The notes: generated by a model from the sequence alone, not told the origin. A stretch of DNA of 64,000 bases from Chloracidobacterium sp. N (GCF_018304765.1 NZ_CP072643.1:434001-498000); one strand, 5' to 3'; positions 15,362 through 25,778 are shown, counted from the first letter of the stretch. Numbers and translations are program-made.

Positions 15362-18166
15362 TCAGGACGCTGACACGAGGTCATCTAAAGCTTCTGCTGC
15401 AGATCGATCGAATTCGGCCTGATTGATTCGCGCGTAGCGCCACACCGCTCCGGTCGCCGTGTTGATTCGCTCGCACCACGTCTTGAGTGCCTCGTCCTTC
15501 GTCGCTGTGCCTTCCCACACGCGGCCCTTCGTCTCGATGATCCAGTTGACCTCACCCGCCTCGGTCTTCTGCACCACCACCCAGTCCGGATGATAGAAAC
15601 CAATGGCGCCGCTCGGCTTCAGGTAGTCCACCCGAAACTGGGTACCGGACTCGCCCTGCTCGGTCGTGCCGAGCGACGCGAAGCGGTCCACGTCGTTCGC
15701 CTTGTCGAGGAACTTCGCGAAGCTCCGCTCGAAGCCGTTATACGTGGCGACGTAGTTGAAGACGGTCTTCTTGGCTTCGAGCAGTGGCAGGTTGCGCCGC
15801 CAACTGAAGGGCTTCGTCTCGGAAAGCTTGAAGTCGGCCTTGTCGAACTCCACTGCACGGCGTTCGACCGTGAGCTCGGCGATTTTGCGGGCGAGGTACT
15901 TGGCGATGCCTTCCTGCAACTCGAGCCGCGAGAGATGGGAGCGAAGCGCGTCGGTATCGAGGTTGACCGTCTTGCCGAAGCAGCGGGTCGCGACGTAGCC
16001 CCGCACTGCCGGGTACAGCTCGGCGAAGCGATTCGGCAGCTTCGCGCGGTCAATGGCCTTGTTGGTAATGCTGGCGAGCAGCTCCTGCGCGGGCGGCAGC
16101 TCGCCGGCTGCGATGTCGGCCTGGTGCACCTCGGTCTCGGTGGTGGCGAACTCGAGCTTCAGCTTTACCCGGAACGGCTCGGCGAGATCCTCCTGCTCGT
16201 AGATGGCGTCGAGTGCCTCCACCTTCAGTTCGGACAGCTTGCGGATGTCGTGCACCAGGCTCGGCTTCGTGATCGGGATCGCGATGTCGTACTTCAGGCG
16301 CTCCTGCAGCGGCGCGATGATGACCGGCGGCGGTGGATCGGTCTTGGTGCTGGCGACACCCACGCCTTCGGCTTCGAGCTGGCTGCGCAGCACGTTCAGC
16401 AGGTTGCGCGTGCCGAGCACCTCCAGCGTCTGCGTCCGGTCCGGGCTCACCTGGGTCATCAACCGCAGGCCGCGCCCGATGACCTGCTCGGGCAGGATCT
16501 CGGCCTTCGCCGTGAACGGCCGCAGGCCGAGGACGACGGTCACGTTGCGCACGTCCCAGCCCTCGCGCAGCATCATCACGCTGACGATCGCCTTGATCTT
16601 GCTTTCGGCCTTGTCGATGTCGCGGGCCGCCTCGCGCGCCTTCTCGAGGTCCTTCTTGGTGATCTCGCCCGTGCTGTCGGTGTGAATCACCAGCACCTCG
16701 GACTCTTTGAACCCGAACTCCTTGGTCTTCCACAGGTACTCGCCGATGGCGTCGGCGTACACGTTCTTCTCAGCCATGATGAAAAGCACCGGGCGGGTGC
16801 CAAGCTTCCTGTAAACCTCGTAGTGCTCCTTCCAGCGCTGCACAGCGGCCCGCAGCCAGTAGCCGTACTTTTCGGCGATATTGTCCGCGGTGACGCCGTC
16901 CGGGTCGTCCTTCGGCTGCTTCGGGTCGTCCTCCTTGGTGACGATGAGCGGCGCCTTGACGATGCGGTCCTCCACGGCCTGGGCGAGCGGGTAGTCGCAC
17001 ACGGTCCAGGGGAAGTACATGCCGTTCTGGTCCTTAGGCGTCGCCGAGAAGTCAAGCCAGAGGGCGAGGCCATTGGGCAGCGCGCGGTGGATCGCGAGCA
17101 GCGACTGGTTCCAGGCGAGGTCATCGTCATGGACGTGGTGCGCCTCGTCGTTGATCACCACGAGGTCCTTGAGCGATTTCACCCGCTCCAGCATCGAACG
17201 CTGGCCCGAAGCAGCGAGGTCTTGCGCAGGCTTCTTGCCGAGCAGCGCCTCGATGGCGTTGGCCGGTGTCCACTCCTCGTCGCGCCACTCGTAGAGCTGC
17301 TGGATGTTGGTGAGGAACAGGTTGCCGGACGGGTCGGGCTCCGTCGCCTCGCCACGCAGGATCACCTTCTGCGAGAACGCGCCGCGCCACTCCGGCGGAA
17401 TTAGCGGCAGCTCGTAGAAGATACGGTTGGCGGCAAAGTCCTTTTCGAGCCGCTGATACACGATCACGTTCGGCGCGACGATGAGGAAGTTAGTCGAGAG
17501 GTCGGAACGAGGCACCTTCTTCTTGTGGAAGTAAGACCAGACCACTGCCATCGCCATGACCCAAGTCTTCCCCGAACCGGTTGCCATCTTGAAGGCGAAG
17601 CGCCGGAGGTTCTCGGGCGGGAGGTCCTGCACACCCTCGGCGTTGAGTTCCGGCACGTAGCGGCGGAGCTGTCGCTGGCCGTCCATTGTAGTCTGGAAGG
17701 TGATGTTCTTGGTGAAGAGGTCCTTCTCGAAGGTCGTGGCGTAGGCCTGGATGAGCTTCTGAGCATCAAGCTTCTGAGCGTCACGCTCCTGAGCGTCACG
17801 CTCCTGAGCGTCACGCTGGCCGGCGATCTCCACCAGCCACGCCAGCGTCTCGATGGCCTCCCGCTGACAGAAGTAGTAGCGGAAGGGAACGCCAAAACCG
17901 GGGACCTCGTGGTCCTCCTCGAACCAGTACTCGAAGAGTCGCCGTGTGACGTCGGACGCACGCTCATAACCGCTTTCCCGCCATGTGTCCACCTGCTCGC
18001 GGATCTTTGGGACGAGCAAGAGCTTGCTCGGGCGGCGGCCATCGGCGACGGCCCAGCCCGTGGGTGCGTTCTGGTCCTTTACGAGGTGCTGTGTCGGCTT
18101 CTCCCAGGGCTGGCGGCCCGGGATCTCCGGCAGGTCTTTGTCGTAAGAGATGACGGACTTGGCCAT
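15362..18166 (-). CDS. res: Type III-like restriction subunit Res (SF2 helicase/nuclease), 934 aa
   Basis: The SF2 helicase core has Walker [10 protein letters not shown] near residue 192, motif II INDEAHH near 335, SAT (LDFSATP) as motif III and QVIGRGLRL as motif VI. A C-terminal PD-(D/E)xK nuclease is indicated by HPDWVVV followed by IIETKGRV near residue 879. Length is in the Res range. Res works with Mod, encoded two bases upstream on the same strand, to cut DNA at a distance from the recognition site. A stretch of RDAQE/LDAQK repeats (17755-17814) lies between the N-terminal region and the helicase core. The gene appears intact. Confidence 0.9.
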   Translation of the reverse strand: MAKSVISYDKDLPEIPGRQPWEKPTQHLVKDQNAPTGWAVADGRRPSKLLLVPKIREQVDTWRESGYERASDVTRRLFEYWFEEDHEVPGFGVPFRYYFCQREAIETLAWLVEIAGQRDAQERDAQERDAQKLDAQKLIQAYATTFEKDLFTKNITFQTTMDGQRQLRRYVPELNAEGVQDLPPENLRRFAFKMATGSGKTWVMAMAVVWSYFHKKKVPRSDLSTNFLIVAPNVIVYQRLEKDFAANRIFYELPLIPPEWRGAFSQKVILRGEATEPDPSGNLFLTNIQQLYEWRDEEWTPANAIEALLGKKPAQDLAASGQRSMLERVKSLKDLVVINDEAHHVHDDDLAWNQSLLAIHRALPNGLALWLDFSATPKDQNGMYFPWTVCDYPLAQAVEDRIVKAPLIVTKEDDPKQPKDDPDGVTADNIAEKYGYWLRAAVQRWKEHYEVYRKLGTRPVLFIMAEKNVYADAIGEYLWKTKEFGFKESEVLVIHTDSTGEITKKDLEKAREAARDIDKAESKIKAIVSVMMLREGWDVRNVTVVLGLRPFTAKAEILPEQVIGRGLRLMTQVSPDRTQTLEVLGTRNLLNVLRSQLEAEGVGVASTKTDPPPPVIIAPLQERLKYDIAIPITKPSLVHDIRKLSELKVEALDAIYEQEDLAEPFRVKLKLEFATTETEVHQADIAAGELPPAQELLASITNKAIDRAKLPNRFAELYPAVRGYVATRCFGKTVNLDTDALRSHLSRLELQEGIAKYLARKIAELTVERRAVEFDKADFKLSETKPFSWRRNLPLLEAKKTVFNYVATYNGFERSFAKFLDKANDVDRFASLGTTEQGESGTQFRVDYLKPSGAIGFYHPDWVVVQKTEAGEVNWIIETKGRVWEGTATKDEALKTWCERINTATGAVWRYARINQAEFDRSAAEALDDLVSAS
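17755..17814 (-). repeat. 4 x 15-bp in-frame tandem repeat inside res
   Basis: The unit is GCTCCTGAGCGTCAC (plus strand). Two copies are identical and two are variants (GCTTCTGAGC...). It encodes five-residue RDAQE-like units. A 15-bp unit keeps the frame, so changes in copy number would alter only linker length. Confidence 0.85.
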
Positions 18167-18168
18167 GG

Positions 18169-20103
18169 CTACTTCACCTCCACATCAAACGCCTGCGATG
18201 TATCATTACCGAAGATGTCGATCACCTTGACGAGGATGCGGTACTTGCCCGGCTTCTCGTAGATGTGCGTGTCCGAGACGAGCGGGAGCCCGCGCTCCCT
18301 GCGGGTGCGGTAGGCCACCCAACCCTGCATGAAGGTGTCGTTCTGGAAGTCCCAGTCCACCGCCCAGTAGTCGATGTAGTCCGACCACTTCTTGACCTTG
18401 CTCCGCACGTCCTCAGGGATGAGGTCCGCGTTGGGCATGGCGAAGTCCGTGAGCTCGACCTGGACGGTCAGCGTCTTGGGCTGGATGATCTTCGCCTCGA
18501 AGTACGCCAGTTCAAAGAAGCGCACGTCCCCTTTCTCCACCGCCTGCTGCTCCATCACCTCACGCGGGATCTGCAGGAGCAGGAGCTTCACATCCTTCTG
18601 CCTGGCGATCTCGTGCATGGGGCTACCCTTGCGCACTTCGTTGTTCGGGCCCGCAAGGCCCATCTCCCATTCCCAGCCGAGCACGTGCAGCTCGGTTTGC
18701 TTAAGGGCAACGCACTCGTCGAGCGCCTGGTTGATTTCGTCAATGGTCACCGGCGCGTCCACGGCCCCGATGTGGACCATGGCCTTGCCCTTCTTGCCGT
18801 GCAGGTGCGCCATGCCCGCCACCGGCTGCGCGCCGTAGAGCTTGAGGATGAAGGCCAGGTACTCGTAGAGCGCCCGCTCGGCGAGCGGCTTGTCCTTCGC
18901 CTCGCCGAAGGTCACGCCCTGCCAGTACTGGCGCTCATACTTGCCGAGGTTCAGCACCTCGAAGGGCTTGCAGTTGGGGATGGAGAGCAGCCGCTTGCGG
19001 GTGACGTGGATCGCCCAGCGCCCAAGGTCACAGCCGATCCACCGCCGTCGGTGTTGGGCAAGCCCAAGAGACTTCTCGCTCTTCTCGCCTCGGAGTACGC
19101 GAAGACCCTCAGCGACCACGAGGGTGGTCCCGCTGCCGCAGAACGCATCAAGTACAAGCCCATTGGGGGGCGCTGAAGAGTCGACGATTCTCTGGAGAAG
19201 CTCAACGGGCTTTTGCGTAGGATAGTAGCAGACACTTCTCTCTTGTTTCTCGGAGGGCATGATTGGCTGGATGGTCCACCAGTCCTCAGGATGCTTGCCG
19301 AGCTCGTTTGGTTCGTAGTTGCGGTAGACCTTGTCGCCGCGGAAGACATTCGCCTTGTTCTGCAGACGCTCAGTGCTCGCATCCGAGTAAGGAATCCGCA
19401 CTGGATCAACATCGAAATAGTAGGTCGGCCCCTTGCTGTACCGAAAGATCACGTCGTGCTTCTCCGCGAAGTCATTTTCCGGAGTTCCTCCGCCCCGATA
19501 GCACCACACGATCTCGTTTCGTAGGTTGTCCTTGCCAAACACTTCGTCAAGCATCGCCCGCATCAGATAGTTCACTCGTGAGTCGCAGTGGACGTAGATG
19601 ACGCCAGTCGGTGCCAGAAGGTCGCGCATTACGAAGAGGCGGTCGTAGATCATTGAGAGGTATGATTCGATGCCTCGTCCCCACGTATCCCGATATGCCT
19701 TCTCCTCAATGACCGACTGTTCTTTGAACACTTCCTCGCTGGCTTCACCAATCGGCGCAGTAAATGAAAAATCCGCCCCCGTCGCAAACGGCGGGTCGAT
19801 GTAGATGAGGTCGATTTTCCCCGCGAACTTCTCTAAGAGCGAGCCCATCACCAGCAAGTTGTCGCCCCAGATGAGCTTGTTCCGCCACCCCGCCTCGAAG
19901 GTGTCGCCCTCCTTGCCCTCCCACACATCGAAGAGCGTGCCTTGCACGCCGCTCTTCTTCGCCTCGCGCGTGGCACGGCTCTCGTTCACGCGCTCGACGA
20001 CCTGGAAGGGCAGGCTCACGCGCGGCACTTCCTTGAGCGTGCCGTCCTCGTTGTACTTGCCGGGCCAGACCAGCTCGGTCTTGGTGATTTCGATCTTTGC
20101 CAT
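18169..20103 (-). CDS. mod: Type III-like Mod adenine/cytosine-N DNA methyltransferase, 644 aa
   Basis: Motif order is DPPF (near residue 102, in IYIDPPFATG) then FCGSGTT (near 321), the beta-class order of type III Mod enzymes. AEKHDVIFRYSKG and CYYPTQKPVELLQRIV are further conserved MTase segments. After the catalytic part, roughly 290 residues form an extra C-terminal region ending in a beta-rich segment (GKYRILVKVIDIFGNDTSQ) that may be a PKD/Ig-like fold; this is inference. Only two bases separate it from res, so the two are translated together. It sets target recognition and protects host DNA. Confidence 0.9.
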   Translation of the reverse strand: MAKIEITKTELVWPGKYNEDGTLKEVPRVSLPFQVVERVNESRATREAKKSGVQGTLFDVWEGKEGDTFEAGWRNKLIWGDNLLVMGSLLEKFAGKIDLIYIDPPFATGADFSFTAPIGEASEEVFKEQSVIEEKAYRDTWGRGIESYLSMIYDRLFVMRDLLAPTGVIYVHCDSRVNYLMRAMLDEVFGKDNLRNEIVWCYRGGGTPENDFAEKHDVIFRYSKGPTYYFDVDPVRIPYSDASTERLQNKANVFRGDKVYRNYEPNELGKHPEDWWTIQPIMPSEKQERSVCYYPTQKPVELLQRIVDSSAPPNGLVLDAFCGSGTTLVVAEGLRVLRGEKSEKSLGLAQHRRRWIGCDLGRWAIHVTRKRLLSIPNCKPFEVLNLGKYERQYWQGVTFGEAKDKPLAERALYEYLAFILKLYGAQPVAGMAHLHGKKGKAMVHIGAVDAPVTIDEINQALDECVALKQTELHVLGWEWEMGLAGPNNEVRKGSPMHEIARQKDVKLLLLQIPREVMEQQAVEKGDVRFFELAYFEAKIIQPKTLTVQVELTDFAMPNADLIPEDVRSKVKKWSDYIDYWAVDWDFQNDTFMQGWVAYRTRRERGLPLVSDTHIYEKPGKYRILVKVIDIFGNDTSQAFDVEVK

Positions 20104-20113
20104 AAACTACTCC

Positions 20114-21472
20114 TTACTTTGCAAGATAGTATTTCCGTTTCGGATCCTGGGGCCCTCGGCCCACTTCCTGCACCAGCCCCCGGGCAACCATGGAGGCCAG
20201 GCGCGCCCGCGTCGCGCGCGGCGTGCGGCGGATGACTTTCGCCACCTGCGCGGTGGTATAGCCGCTGCCATCGGCCAGCAACTCGAAAATCGCCTTTTCG
20301 ATGGGGTCGGGCGCCTCGGCAGGCGCCGGCGTCTTGTAGAGCGTGACGCGAAAGTGCAGGCCCACTTCTTCAAAAACCGGTTCGGGCAGGCCTGCTTCCT
20401 TGCATACGGTGATCATTCGGCCGATGCCGCTGCCCCACTGCTCGATGAGTCCCAATTCCTTGAAGACGCGAGCGATCACGCGGTTGCGCAGCTTTGAGAC
20501 GCCCGCCCGGATGTCCTCGATGGTCAGGCCGAAGGGCAGGAGGCCGGGATTTTCGACCTCGATGCGGTCATCGAAGACGGCCAGGCGGATCGGCGCGCCC
20601 CGCTGGGCATAGTCGGCGTGAACCAGCGCGTTGATCAGCGCCTCGCGGATGGCGATCAGCGGAACGGGCCACCGTTCCTGATGACGGGGCGCCTTGATTT
20701 CGATGGCGACGGCCTCATGCTTGCGCAGAAAGCCGATGGCTCGATCCGCCAGGGCCGGAAGCGGTCCATCGAAATCCGCCGTGTCGTGAATGCGTGTCCG
20801 ATTGGTTCCACCGAAGCGAGCGGCCTGAAGGTAGGCGTCCGGGAACAGCCGCAACCGGTTCTTGCCGAACAGCAGCATGCCGCCCACCGTCGGGACTAAC
20901 TTGCTACGGTGGCGCACGGTGAGCCCCAGGATTTCAAGGTCCTGCTGCGAGAGCCTCCGCACAGGCGCAAACAGCTCGGAAGCAGCTCGGAAGTCGATGG
21001 CTTCCGAGTCAAGATCCAGCAACGGTTCCTCATCGAAGGAACGTTGAGCCGCCAATCGGCGCATTTCGTCGAGGATTACGCGATCGGCCTGGCGGTTGCT
21101 GGAGCCTACACGGATGAAAACGCCATTTTCCGGTCCGAGTGCCCGCACATAATGCGGCATGACAGGGCTCGGGTAAACCCGGACCACCAGGAGGTGCGTG
21201 CGCCGCCAGGGATGAATCTCGATGTCAGGGGCAAGCTTGGGACGGATGCCGTCACTGACCAGGTTTGCCAGCCTGGCTTCCAGCTCGAGCGGGTCGTCCA
21301 CTCCCAACACGCGGCGCGTTTTATCCTCAACTCCGAAAATGATCGTTCCTCCTGCGGAATTGGCAAAGGCAACCAAGGTTTTCAGAAAAGGCAACGGCTC
21401 GGCAAGACAAGCCTTGAACTCCAGCGTCTTGCCCTCGTGCTGCGCCAACAATTGTTCGACCTTGGCCGTCAT
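20114..21472 (-). CDS. AlbA_2/HATPase_c_4 (Schlafen-like) ATP-binding DNA-associated protein, 452 aa
   Basis: The N-terminal AlbA_2 domain starts with EGKTLEFKACL and AFANSAGGTIIFGVED (residues about 13-49), the usual signature of this putative nucleic-acid-binding fold. A C-terminal GHKL-type segment follows (REALINALVHADY..., IEVENPGLLP, EQWGSGIGRM), and a winged-helix tail (YTTAQVAKVIRRTPRATRA) ends the protein. Members are often called transcriptional regulators and are frequent beside R-M genes. It lies three bases after the helicase gene and ten before mod, so it belongs to the same operon and could regulate or assist it. Function otherwise unknown. Confidence 0.8.
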   Translation of the reverse strand: MTAKVEQLLAQHEGKTLEFKACLAEPLPFLKTLVAFANSAGGTIIFGVEDKTRRVLGVDDPLELEARLANLVSDGIRPKLAPDIEIHPWRRTHLLVVRVYPSPVMPHYVRALGPENGVFIRVGSSNRQADRVILDEMRRLAAQRSFDEEPLLDLDSEAIDFRAASELFAPVRRLSQQDLEILGLTVRHRSKLVPTVGGMLLFGKNRLRLFPDAYLQAARFGGTNRTRIHDTADFDGPLPALADRAIGFLRKHEAVAIEIKAPRHQERWPVPLIAIREALINALVHADYAQRGAPIRLAVFDDRIEVENPGLLPFGLTIEDIRAGVSKLRNRVIARVFKELGLIEQWGSGIGRMITVCKEAGLPEPVFEEVGLHFRVTLYKTPAPAEAPDPIEKAIFELLADGSGYTTAQVAKVIRRTPRATRARLASMVARGLVQEVGRGPQDPKRKYYLAK

Positions 21473-21475
21473 GGA

Positions 21476-24394
21476 TCAGTCCGTTTTACTCGGAAGAGGT
21501 CGTGAAGGTCGAGTTTTAGAGTTGTTTGAAGCGCGACCCATGTCACCGGCGCCCACGATACCCTCCGCATGGCACAGTAGCCTCAAGTCGCATTCTCTGC
21601 AGATTGCCGGCTCGGGCGGCGTGGTCACCACGAACTCGCGCGCCTGGATGCGACGCACAGTTTCGTCGAAGTAGCGGCCGGCCTCCTCGACGCGCTTCGG
21701 GTCGTAGGGCAGGACCATCAGCGCGTCCTCTTTGCGCGGTTCCGAAGTCCAGTAGAGCATCAGCCGATCCACGCGCTTGCCGTGCCGCCGTTCCAGAATA
21801 TGGGCGTAGGTGCAGAGCTGGCGCTCGTAGGCGGCAATCAGCTCAGGGCTGTCTTTCGGACGTGGCGAGGTCTTGAAGTCTAAAAGCTCCAGTTTCCCAT
21901 CCCCGCCGAGCAGGAGGTCCACCTTGCCGGCGAGGATGTAGCCGTCCTTCTCTAGGGACACGTCCACCTCGGTCTGGATCACGCGCCGCATCTCGTCGCG
22001 GTTCTGGCGAAAATAGTTCAGCACCTGCGTGAACGCCGCCTCTTTTGCCGCGTCGCCGATGGGCCGCACGTCGCTGAGGCACAGGAAGCGGAACGTGCGC
22101 TCGAAAAGCTCGCGGATGCGGGGCTCGTCGAGTGTGTCGAGCTTGCCGTCAAGGGCGATGCGGTGGATCTCCTCGATGGTCTGGTGCACGAGCAGACCGA
22201 AGAAGATTACCGCCGAGCGCGAGGGCGTGAAGTCGTACTCGCGGAAGAACTGGTATTGGCGCGGGCAGGTCTCGTAGATCTTGAGGTCGCCGGTGAAGCT
22301 GTAGGTCTTCTTCACCGGCATCCGCTCGCGTGCCTCGAAGCGCTGAGCGGCCAGCAGGTCCTTCTGTACGTAGGGCCACTGCGGCAGTCCCTCCCAGATG
22401 GGTGCGAAGTGGTCCTTCGGGGTCTCGTGGGCGGTGAGCACGAGCAGCTTCTGCGGCCGCGAGAAAGCCACATAGTGCAGGCGCATCCGGTCGAAAAGGG
22501 TGATGCGATTCTCCGGCTCGAAGGGCGGCCGGTGGTAGAAGGGTGTGAGGTCGCGGTCGATCTGCTTGGGACTTGAGAGCTGTGTGCTGAGCGAGCCGAC
22601 GACCACCACCGGGAACTCAAGCCCCTTAGCCTGGTGGATCGTCATCACCTGCACGTGTCCCTTGGGGAAGGGCTGGTCCGGGTCTTCGTACTCGTTGATC
22701 CCGCCGTCGTAGAGCAGGCGCAGGAAGCTGTTGAAGAAGTGGAAGCGGAGGAACTCGCGGTTCTTGTGGGTTACTACGGTGTAGTGGTAGTAGCTTTGGA
22801 AGATGCTGAGGAGCTGGGAGAAGATCGCGAGGTTGCGGGCGGTGTTCTCGTTCCGCACCGCAGTCTTAAACGGGTCGAGCGCGAGCAGGCGGTAGAAGTA
22901 GTCGGCTGGGCGAAGGTCGAGCGTCTCGCTTTTCTCGGGCGTCTCGATCTCGCCGGTCCATCGTTGGAGGGCGTCGGCCAGAGGATGCGGAGCGCCGAAG
23001 CGACGGCCGAGTTGGACGATGGCGTCGTCCACGTAGGCAGCGAGTTCGGCCACTGCACCGCCTACCTGCCCGCGGCCGTTGCCGTGCCATCCGAACAGTA
23101 CGGCGAAGCAGGCAACCAGGTCACGGACTTCCGGAATCTCGAAGTACGCGCGGGCACGGGGGCAGAATGCCGGGATCCCTTTGGCCGCGAGCGCGGCCAG
23201 ATAGGGGCCACTGTGCTCCTCACGAACGCTATGCAACAGGAGCGCAACCTGGCTGTAGTCCGCGATGACCTCATTTTTCTTAAGGAAGTCAACTAGGTCG
23301 GCGAAACGGGCGGCCTCGTCGCGCCTGTCCTTGCCCCAGATCGCGATGACGGCCGGATAGGAGGGATGGGCGGCCGCTGGATCGGCCTCGATGGTCTTGT
23401 CGTACCGGAATGACGGGCCGTGTGGGTTGGACCAGTCGGCCGAAGCCATCCAGCGGTCATAGCGCTCTACGATCGCGCGGTGCGAGCGGTAATTGGTCGT
23501 CAATTTCACCACCTTGCAACCCGGCATCCGCTGCGGGAACTCGAGGATGTTGCGCACGGTGGCCCCGCGAAAGCGATACAGGCTTTGGTCCTCATCCCCC
23601 ACTACGCAGAGATTGCGTGTCTTCTCCGTGAGCTTGAGGAGAAGCTGCTCCTGGATGTAGTTGGTGTCCTGGTACTCGTCCACGAGGACGTAGCGCAGGT
23701 CACGAGTCACGGCGTCCGCAGTGTCTGGATCGCTCAGCAGGTCGTACACGAGACGCTGCAGGTGCGCAAAGTCGGTCCGGTTGGCGTTGAGAAGCGCGCG
23801 CTCGTAGCGACGGTATGCATGGCCGATAGCCACATGGAACGGGTCAGCGGAGGCGATGAGCTGTGCTGGATCGACGAGCTCTTCAGTAATCTTGTTGAAG
23901 TAGCCGCGTGCGCCCTCAATCGCGGTCCAGCGAGTCTTCCAACGCCCAAGAAAAAAGCCGTTCTCCGCCGGCCCGATGATCTCATCGAAGTGTTCGAAGA
24001 TAAAGAGAAGCTGCGTGAGCTCGTCGAGCGTATCGAAGCCATGACCAAGGTTGGTGCGATGGCGATGCTGCAAGAGGATGCGATTGCAGAAGCCGTGGAT
24101 CGTGGAGACGGTCAGCTCCGAAAGATCGCCGGTGTAGCCGACCTTGCGAGCGGCGGTGGCCAAGCGGTCGCGCATCTCGAAAGCGGCCTTCTCGGTGAAC
24201 GTGCAGAGCACCAGTTGCCGCGGCAGCGCTTTCCCCAACAGCAGCAGATTCAGCGCACGAAGCACGATGCTGTAGGTCTTGCCGGAACCGGGGCCGGCGA
24301 TCACGAGGAGCGGGCCGTCGAGATGAGCGACGATGGTCCGTTGTGCGTCGTTGAGGTCTTGGTAGTGTTTCGTGATGGTGGGCGCGATGTTCAT
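21476..24394 (-). CDS. UvrD/Rep-family helicase with C-terminal RecB-like nuclease and Fe-S cysteines, 972 aa
   Basis: SF1A helicase motifs: Walker A AGPGSGKTY near residue 34, VDEYQDTNY (motif II), GDEDQSLYRFRGA, TNYRSH (motif IV) and VMTIHQAKGLEFPVV (motif V). The C-terminus is a RecB/Cas4-type PD-(D/E)xK nuclease: CPRQYQFF, LLDFKTS and the CRECDLRLLC cluster, giving four Cys likely to bind a 4Fe-4S cluster as in AddB. It is thus a helicase-nuclease. The start ATG overlaps the radC stop as ATGA. It probably unwinds and degrades DNA for defence within the radC-to-res operon. Confidence 0.88.
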   Translation of the reverse strand: MNIAPTITKHYQDLNDAQRTIVAHLDGPLLVIAGPGSGKTYSIVLRALNLLLLGKALPRQLVLCTFTEKAAFEMRDRLATAARKVGYTGDLSELTVSTIHGFCNRILLQHRHRTNLGHGFDTLDELTQLLFIFEHFDEIIGPAENGFFLGRWKTRWTAIEGARGYFNKITEELVDPAQLIASADPFHVAIGHAYRRYERALLNANRTDFAHLQRLVYDLLSDPDTADAVTRDLRYVLVDEYQDTNYIQEQLLLKLTEKTRNLCVVGDEDQSLYRFRGATVRNILEFPQRMPGCKVVKLTTNYRSHRAIVERYDRWMASADWSNPHGPSFRYDKTIEADPAAAHPSYPAVIAIWGKDRRDEAARFADLVDFLKKNEVIADYSQVALLLHSVREEHSGPYLAALAAKGIPAFCPRARAYFEIPEVRDLVACFAVLFGWHGNGRGQVGGAVAELAAYVDDAIVQLGRRFGAPHPLADALQRWTGEIETPEKSETLDLRPADYFYRLLALDPFKTAVRNENTARNLAIFSQLLSIFQSYYHYTVVTHKNREFLRFHFFNSFLRLLYDGGINEYEDPDQPFPKGHVQVMTIHQAKGLEFPVVVVGSLSTQLSSPKQIDRDLTPFYHRPPFEPENRITLFDRMRLHYVAFSRPQKLLVLTAHETPKDHFAPIWEGLPQWPYVQKDLLAAQRFEARERMPVKKTYSFTGDLKIYETCPRQYQFFREYDFTPSRSAVIFFGLLVHQTIEEIHRIALDGKLDTLDEPRIRELFERTFRFLCLSDVRPIGDAAKEAAFTQVLNYFRQNRDEMRRVIQTEVDVSLEKDGYILAGKVDLLLGGDGKLELLDFKTSPRPKDSPELIAAYERQLCTYAHILERRHGKRVDRLMLYWTSEPRKEDALMVLPYDPKRVEEAGRYFDETVRRIQAREFVVTTPPEPAICRECDLRLLCHAEGIVGAGDMGRASNNSKTRPSRPLPSKTD

Positions 24395-25080
24395 AACAGT
24401 CCCGCCTTCCGAAAGCTGAATGTGTCTTGTGCCGATACGATCAGATGATCGACCACTTTGAGATGCACCGTCTCCGCGGCGAGGACGATGGCCCGAGTGA
24501 GCACCTTGTCGTGCTCGCTCGGCTTAAGGTCGGCGTTCGGATGGTTGTGCGCGAGCACGATCGCTGCAGCGCCGCGCTTGAGCGCCGCTTCGATGACCTT
24601 GCGTGGGTAGACAGTCGCGCGATCGATTGTGCCCTCCTCCAGCCTTTCCACGCCGTCGCGCAATAGCCGATAGCCCGAGTCCAGATAAGCGACCTCGAAG
24701 ACCTCGTTCTTCAGTGCGCCGATCCGCATGCGCCAGAACTCGGAAAGCCGTTCCGGATCCGCGAACGAGTCAAGCCGCTCGGCACTCTGCTGGAGATAGA
24801 GCGTCGCAGCCGCCTTGATGATCTGCAGCGCAACCGGCGTGACGCTGCCGATGCCGGGCACCGCCCGCAGCTCCTCAATGGGCGCGTCCAGGATGCCGCG
24901 GAGATTGCCGAACCGCGCGATCAGCGCCTTGGCCGGCTGCTTCACATCGGCACGAGGAATCGCCAGCGTCAGCAGCAGCTCGACCACCTCATAGTCGGCA
25001 AAGCCAGCCAGCCCTGACCTAAGGAAGCGATCACGAAGACGCTGTCGGTGACCGCGATAGTTCCGTTCGCTTTCATTCAT
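24391..25080 (-). CDS. radC: RadC/MPN (JAMM) domain protein, 229 aa
   Basis: An N-terminal helix-hairpin-helix UPF0758 region ([19 protein letters not shown]) is followed by the MPN domain with the JAMM metal motif [15 protein letters not shown] (two His, a Ser and an Asp). The length fits RadC-like proteins, which have often been linked to defence islands. The ATG at 25080 was chosen because the sequence upstream is a different, decayed gene. It is the first gene of the operon, coupled by ATGA to the helicase. The catalytic role of RadC is unsettled. Confidence 0.85.
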   Translation of the reverse strand: MNESERNYRGHRQRLRDRFLRSGLAGFADYEVVELLLTLAIPRADVKQPAKALIARFGNLRGILDAPIEELRAVPGIGSVTPVALQIIKAAATLYLQQSAERLDSFADPERLSEFWRMRIGALKNEVFEVAYLDSGYRLLRDGVERLEEGTIDRATVYPRKVIEAALKRGAAAIVLAHNHPNADLKPSEHDKVLTRAIVLAAETVHLKVVDHLIVSAQDTFSFRKAGLL

Positions 25081-25295
25081 ATTTCCCCCACGCGAAGTTG
25101 GCGTTGCCCGTCGGTGGCACACCGTATTTCCAGCGCTTGTCGTCGCGGAGGCACTCGCCGCCCCACTTGGAGACGTTGGAGGGCGGGGTTGTCGCGTTCG
25201 ATGGCGGTCATGGCGTCGGCCATCCGCCAGAGCTGTGCTTCGTAGCCCAGCGTCGCGGTGCTTGAAGCTCCATCTCGATTGCGTTGCGATGTCAT
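25077..25295 (-). pseudogene. hsdM: hsdM remnant (type I R-M methyltransferase)
   Basis: The N-terminal segment LGYEAQLWRMADAM matches how HsdM begins. In a shifted frame the same stretch ends [20 protein letters not shown] followed by [11 protein letters not shown] and a stop, a late HsdM motif as I know it. A large deletion plus frameshift has removed the whole catalytic core. It explains why the split hsdS has no working HsdM partner in this window. Confidence 0.7.
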
Positions 25296-25436
25296 GGTGT
25301 GTTTTCTTCGAAGTGCAATGCAAATTTCGCCACAAGAGCTATTGCTGTTCCCACTTCGGGCACAGGACTATGGGGATGCAGCCGAGATGGTGCTGTCCCG
25401 CACCACTAAGGTAATGCTGTAGCCCAAGCGCGAGAA

Positions 25437-25778
25437 TTAAAAGTGGGTGTACTTATCATTGAAGTGGCTTTGGCTATAAATGTCGTCACCGTGAGGCATT
25501 TGTGGATGCTGAATCTCAACGTTGAGCGCTCGGCCATCATCTACCGTGGTGTCGTAGGTTCTCAACCGATTCGTGATCGTTGTCTCGTGCCTTTGGGAGT
25601 CACGGGTAGTGAGCGAGAGCTTAAGTTCTCGAATGTAGGCGCCAAAAAATTCCATCTCCTCAAACCGCGCGGAAATGGTAATTTCAGCCTTGTGCTTTTT
25701 GGGTGGTTGCATGGCTATGCAAATAGATGGTGGAACAACGATAATGGCAATTGTGAAACGAACAAAGTAGGATTCCAT
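25437..25778 (-). CDS. Small hypothetical protein, possible lipoprotein or membrane-anchored, 113 aa
   Basis: The ORF has a hydrophobic N-terminus (VRFTIAIIVVPPSICIAMQPP) that could be a signal or anchor, then a polar region (KAEITISARFEEMEFFGAYI...). The stretch is less GC-rich than the flanks. No family is recognised, and the reverse strand also has an open frame of equal length, so coding status is uncertain. Confidence 0.35.
   Translation of the reverse strand: MESYFVRFTIAIIVVPPSICIAMQPPKKHKAEITISARFEEMEFFGAYIRELKLSLTTRDSQRHETTITNRLRTYDTTVDDGRALNVEIQHPQMPHGDDIYSQSHFNDKYTHF

Noticed and set aside
15590-17404. 604-codon plus-strand frame antisense to res
   Set aside because: The opposite strand has full helicase motifs. 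The plus frame is Leu/Val/Gly-rich without domains, a high-GC shadow.
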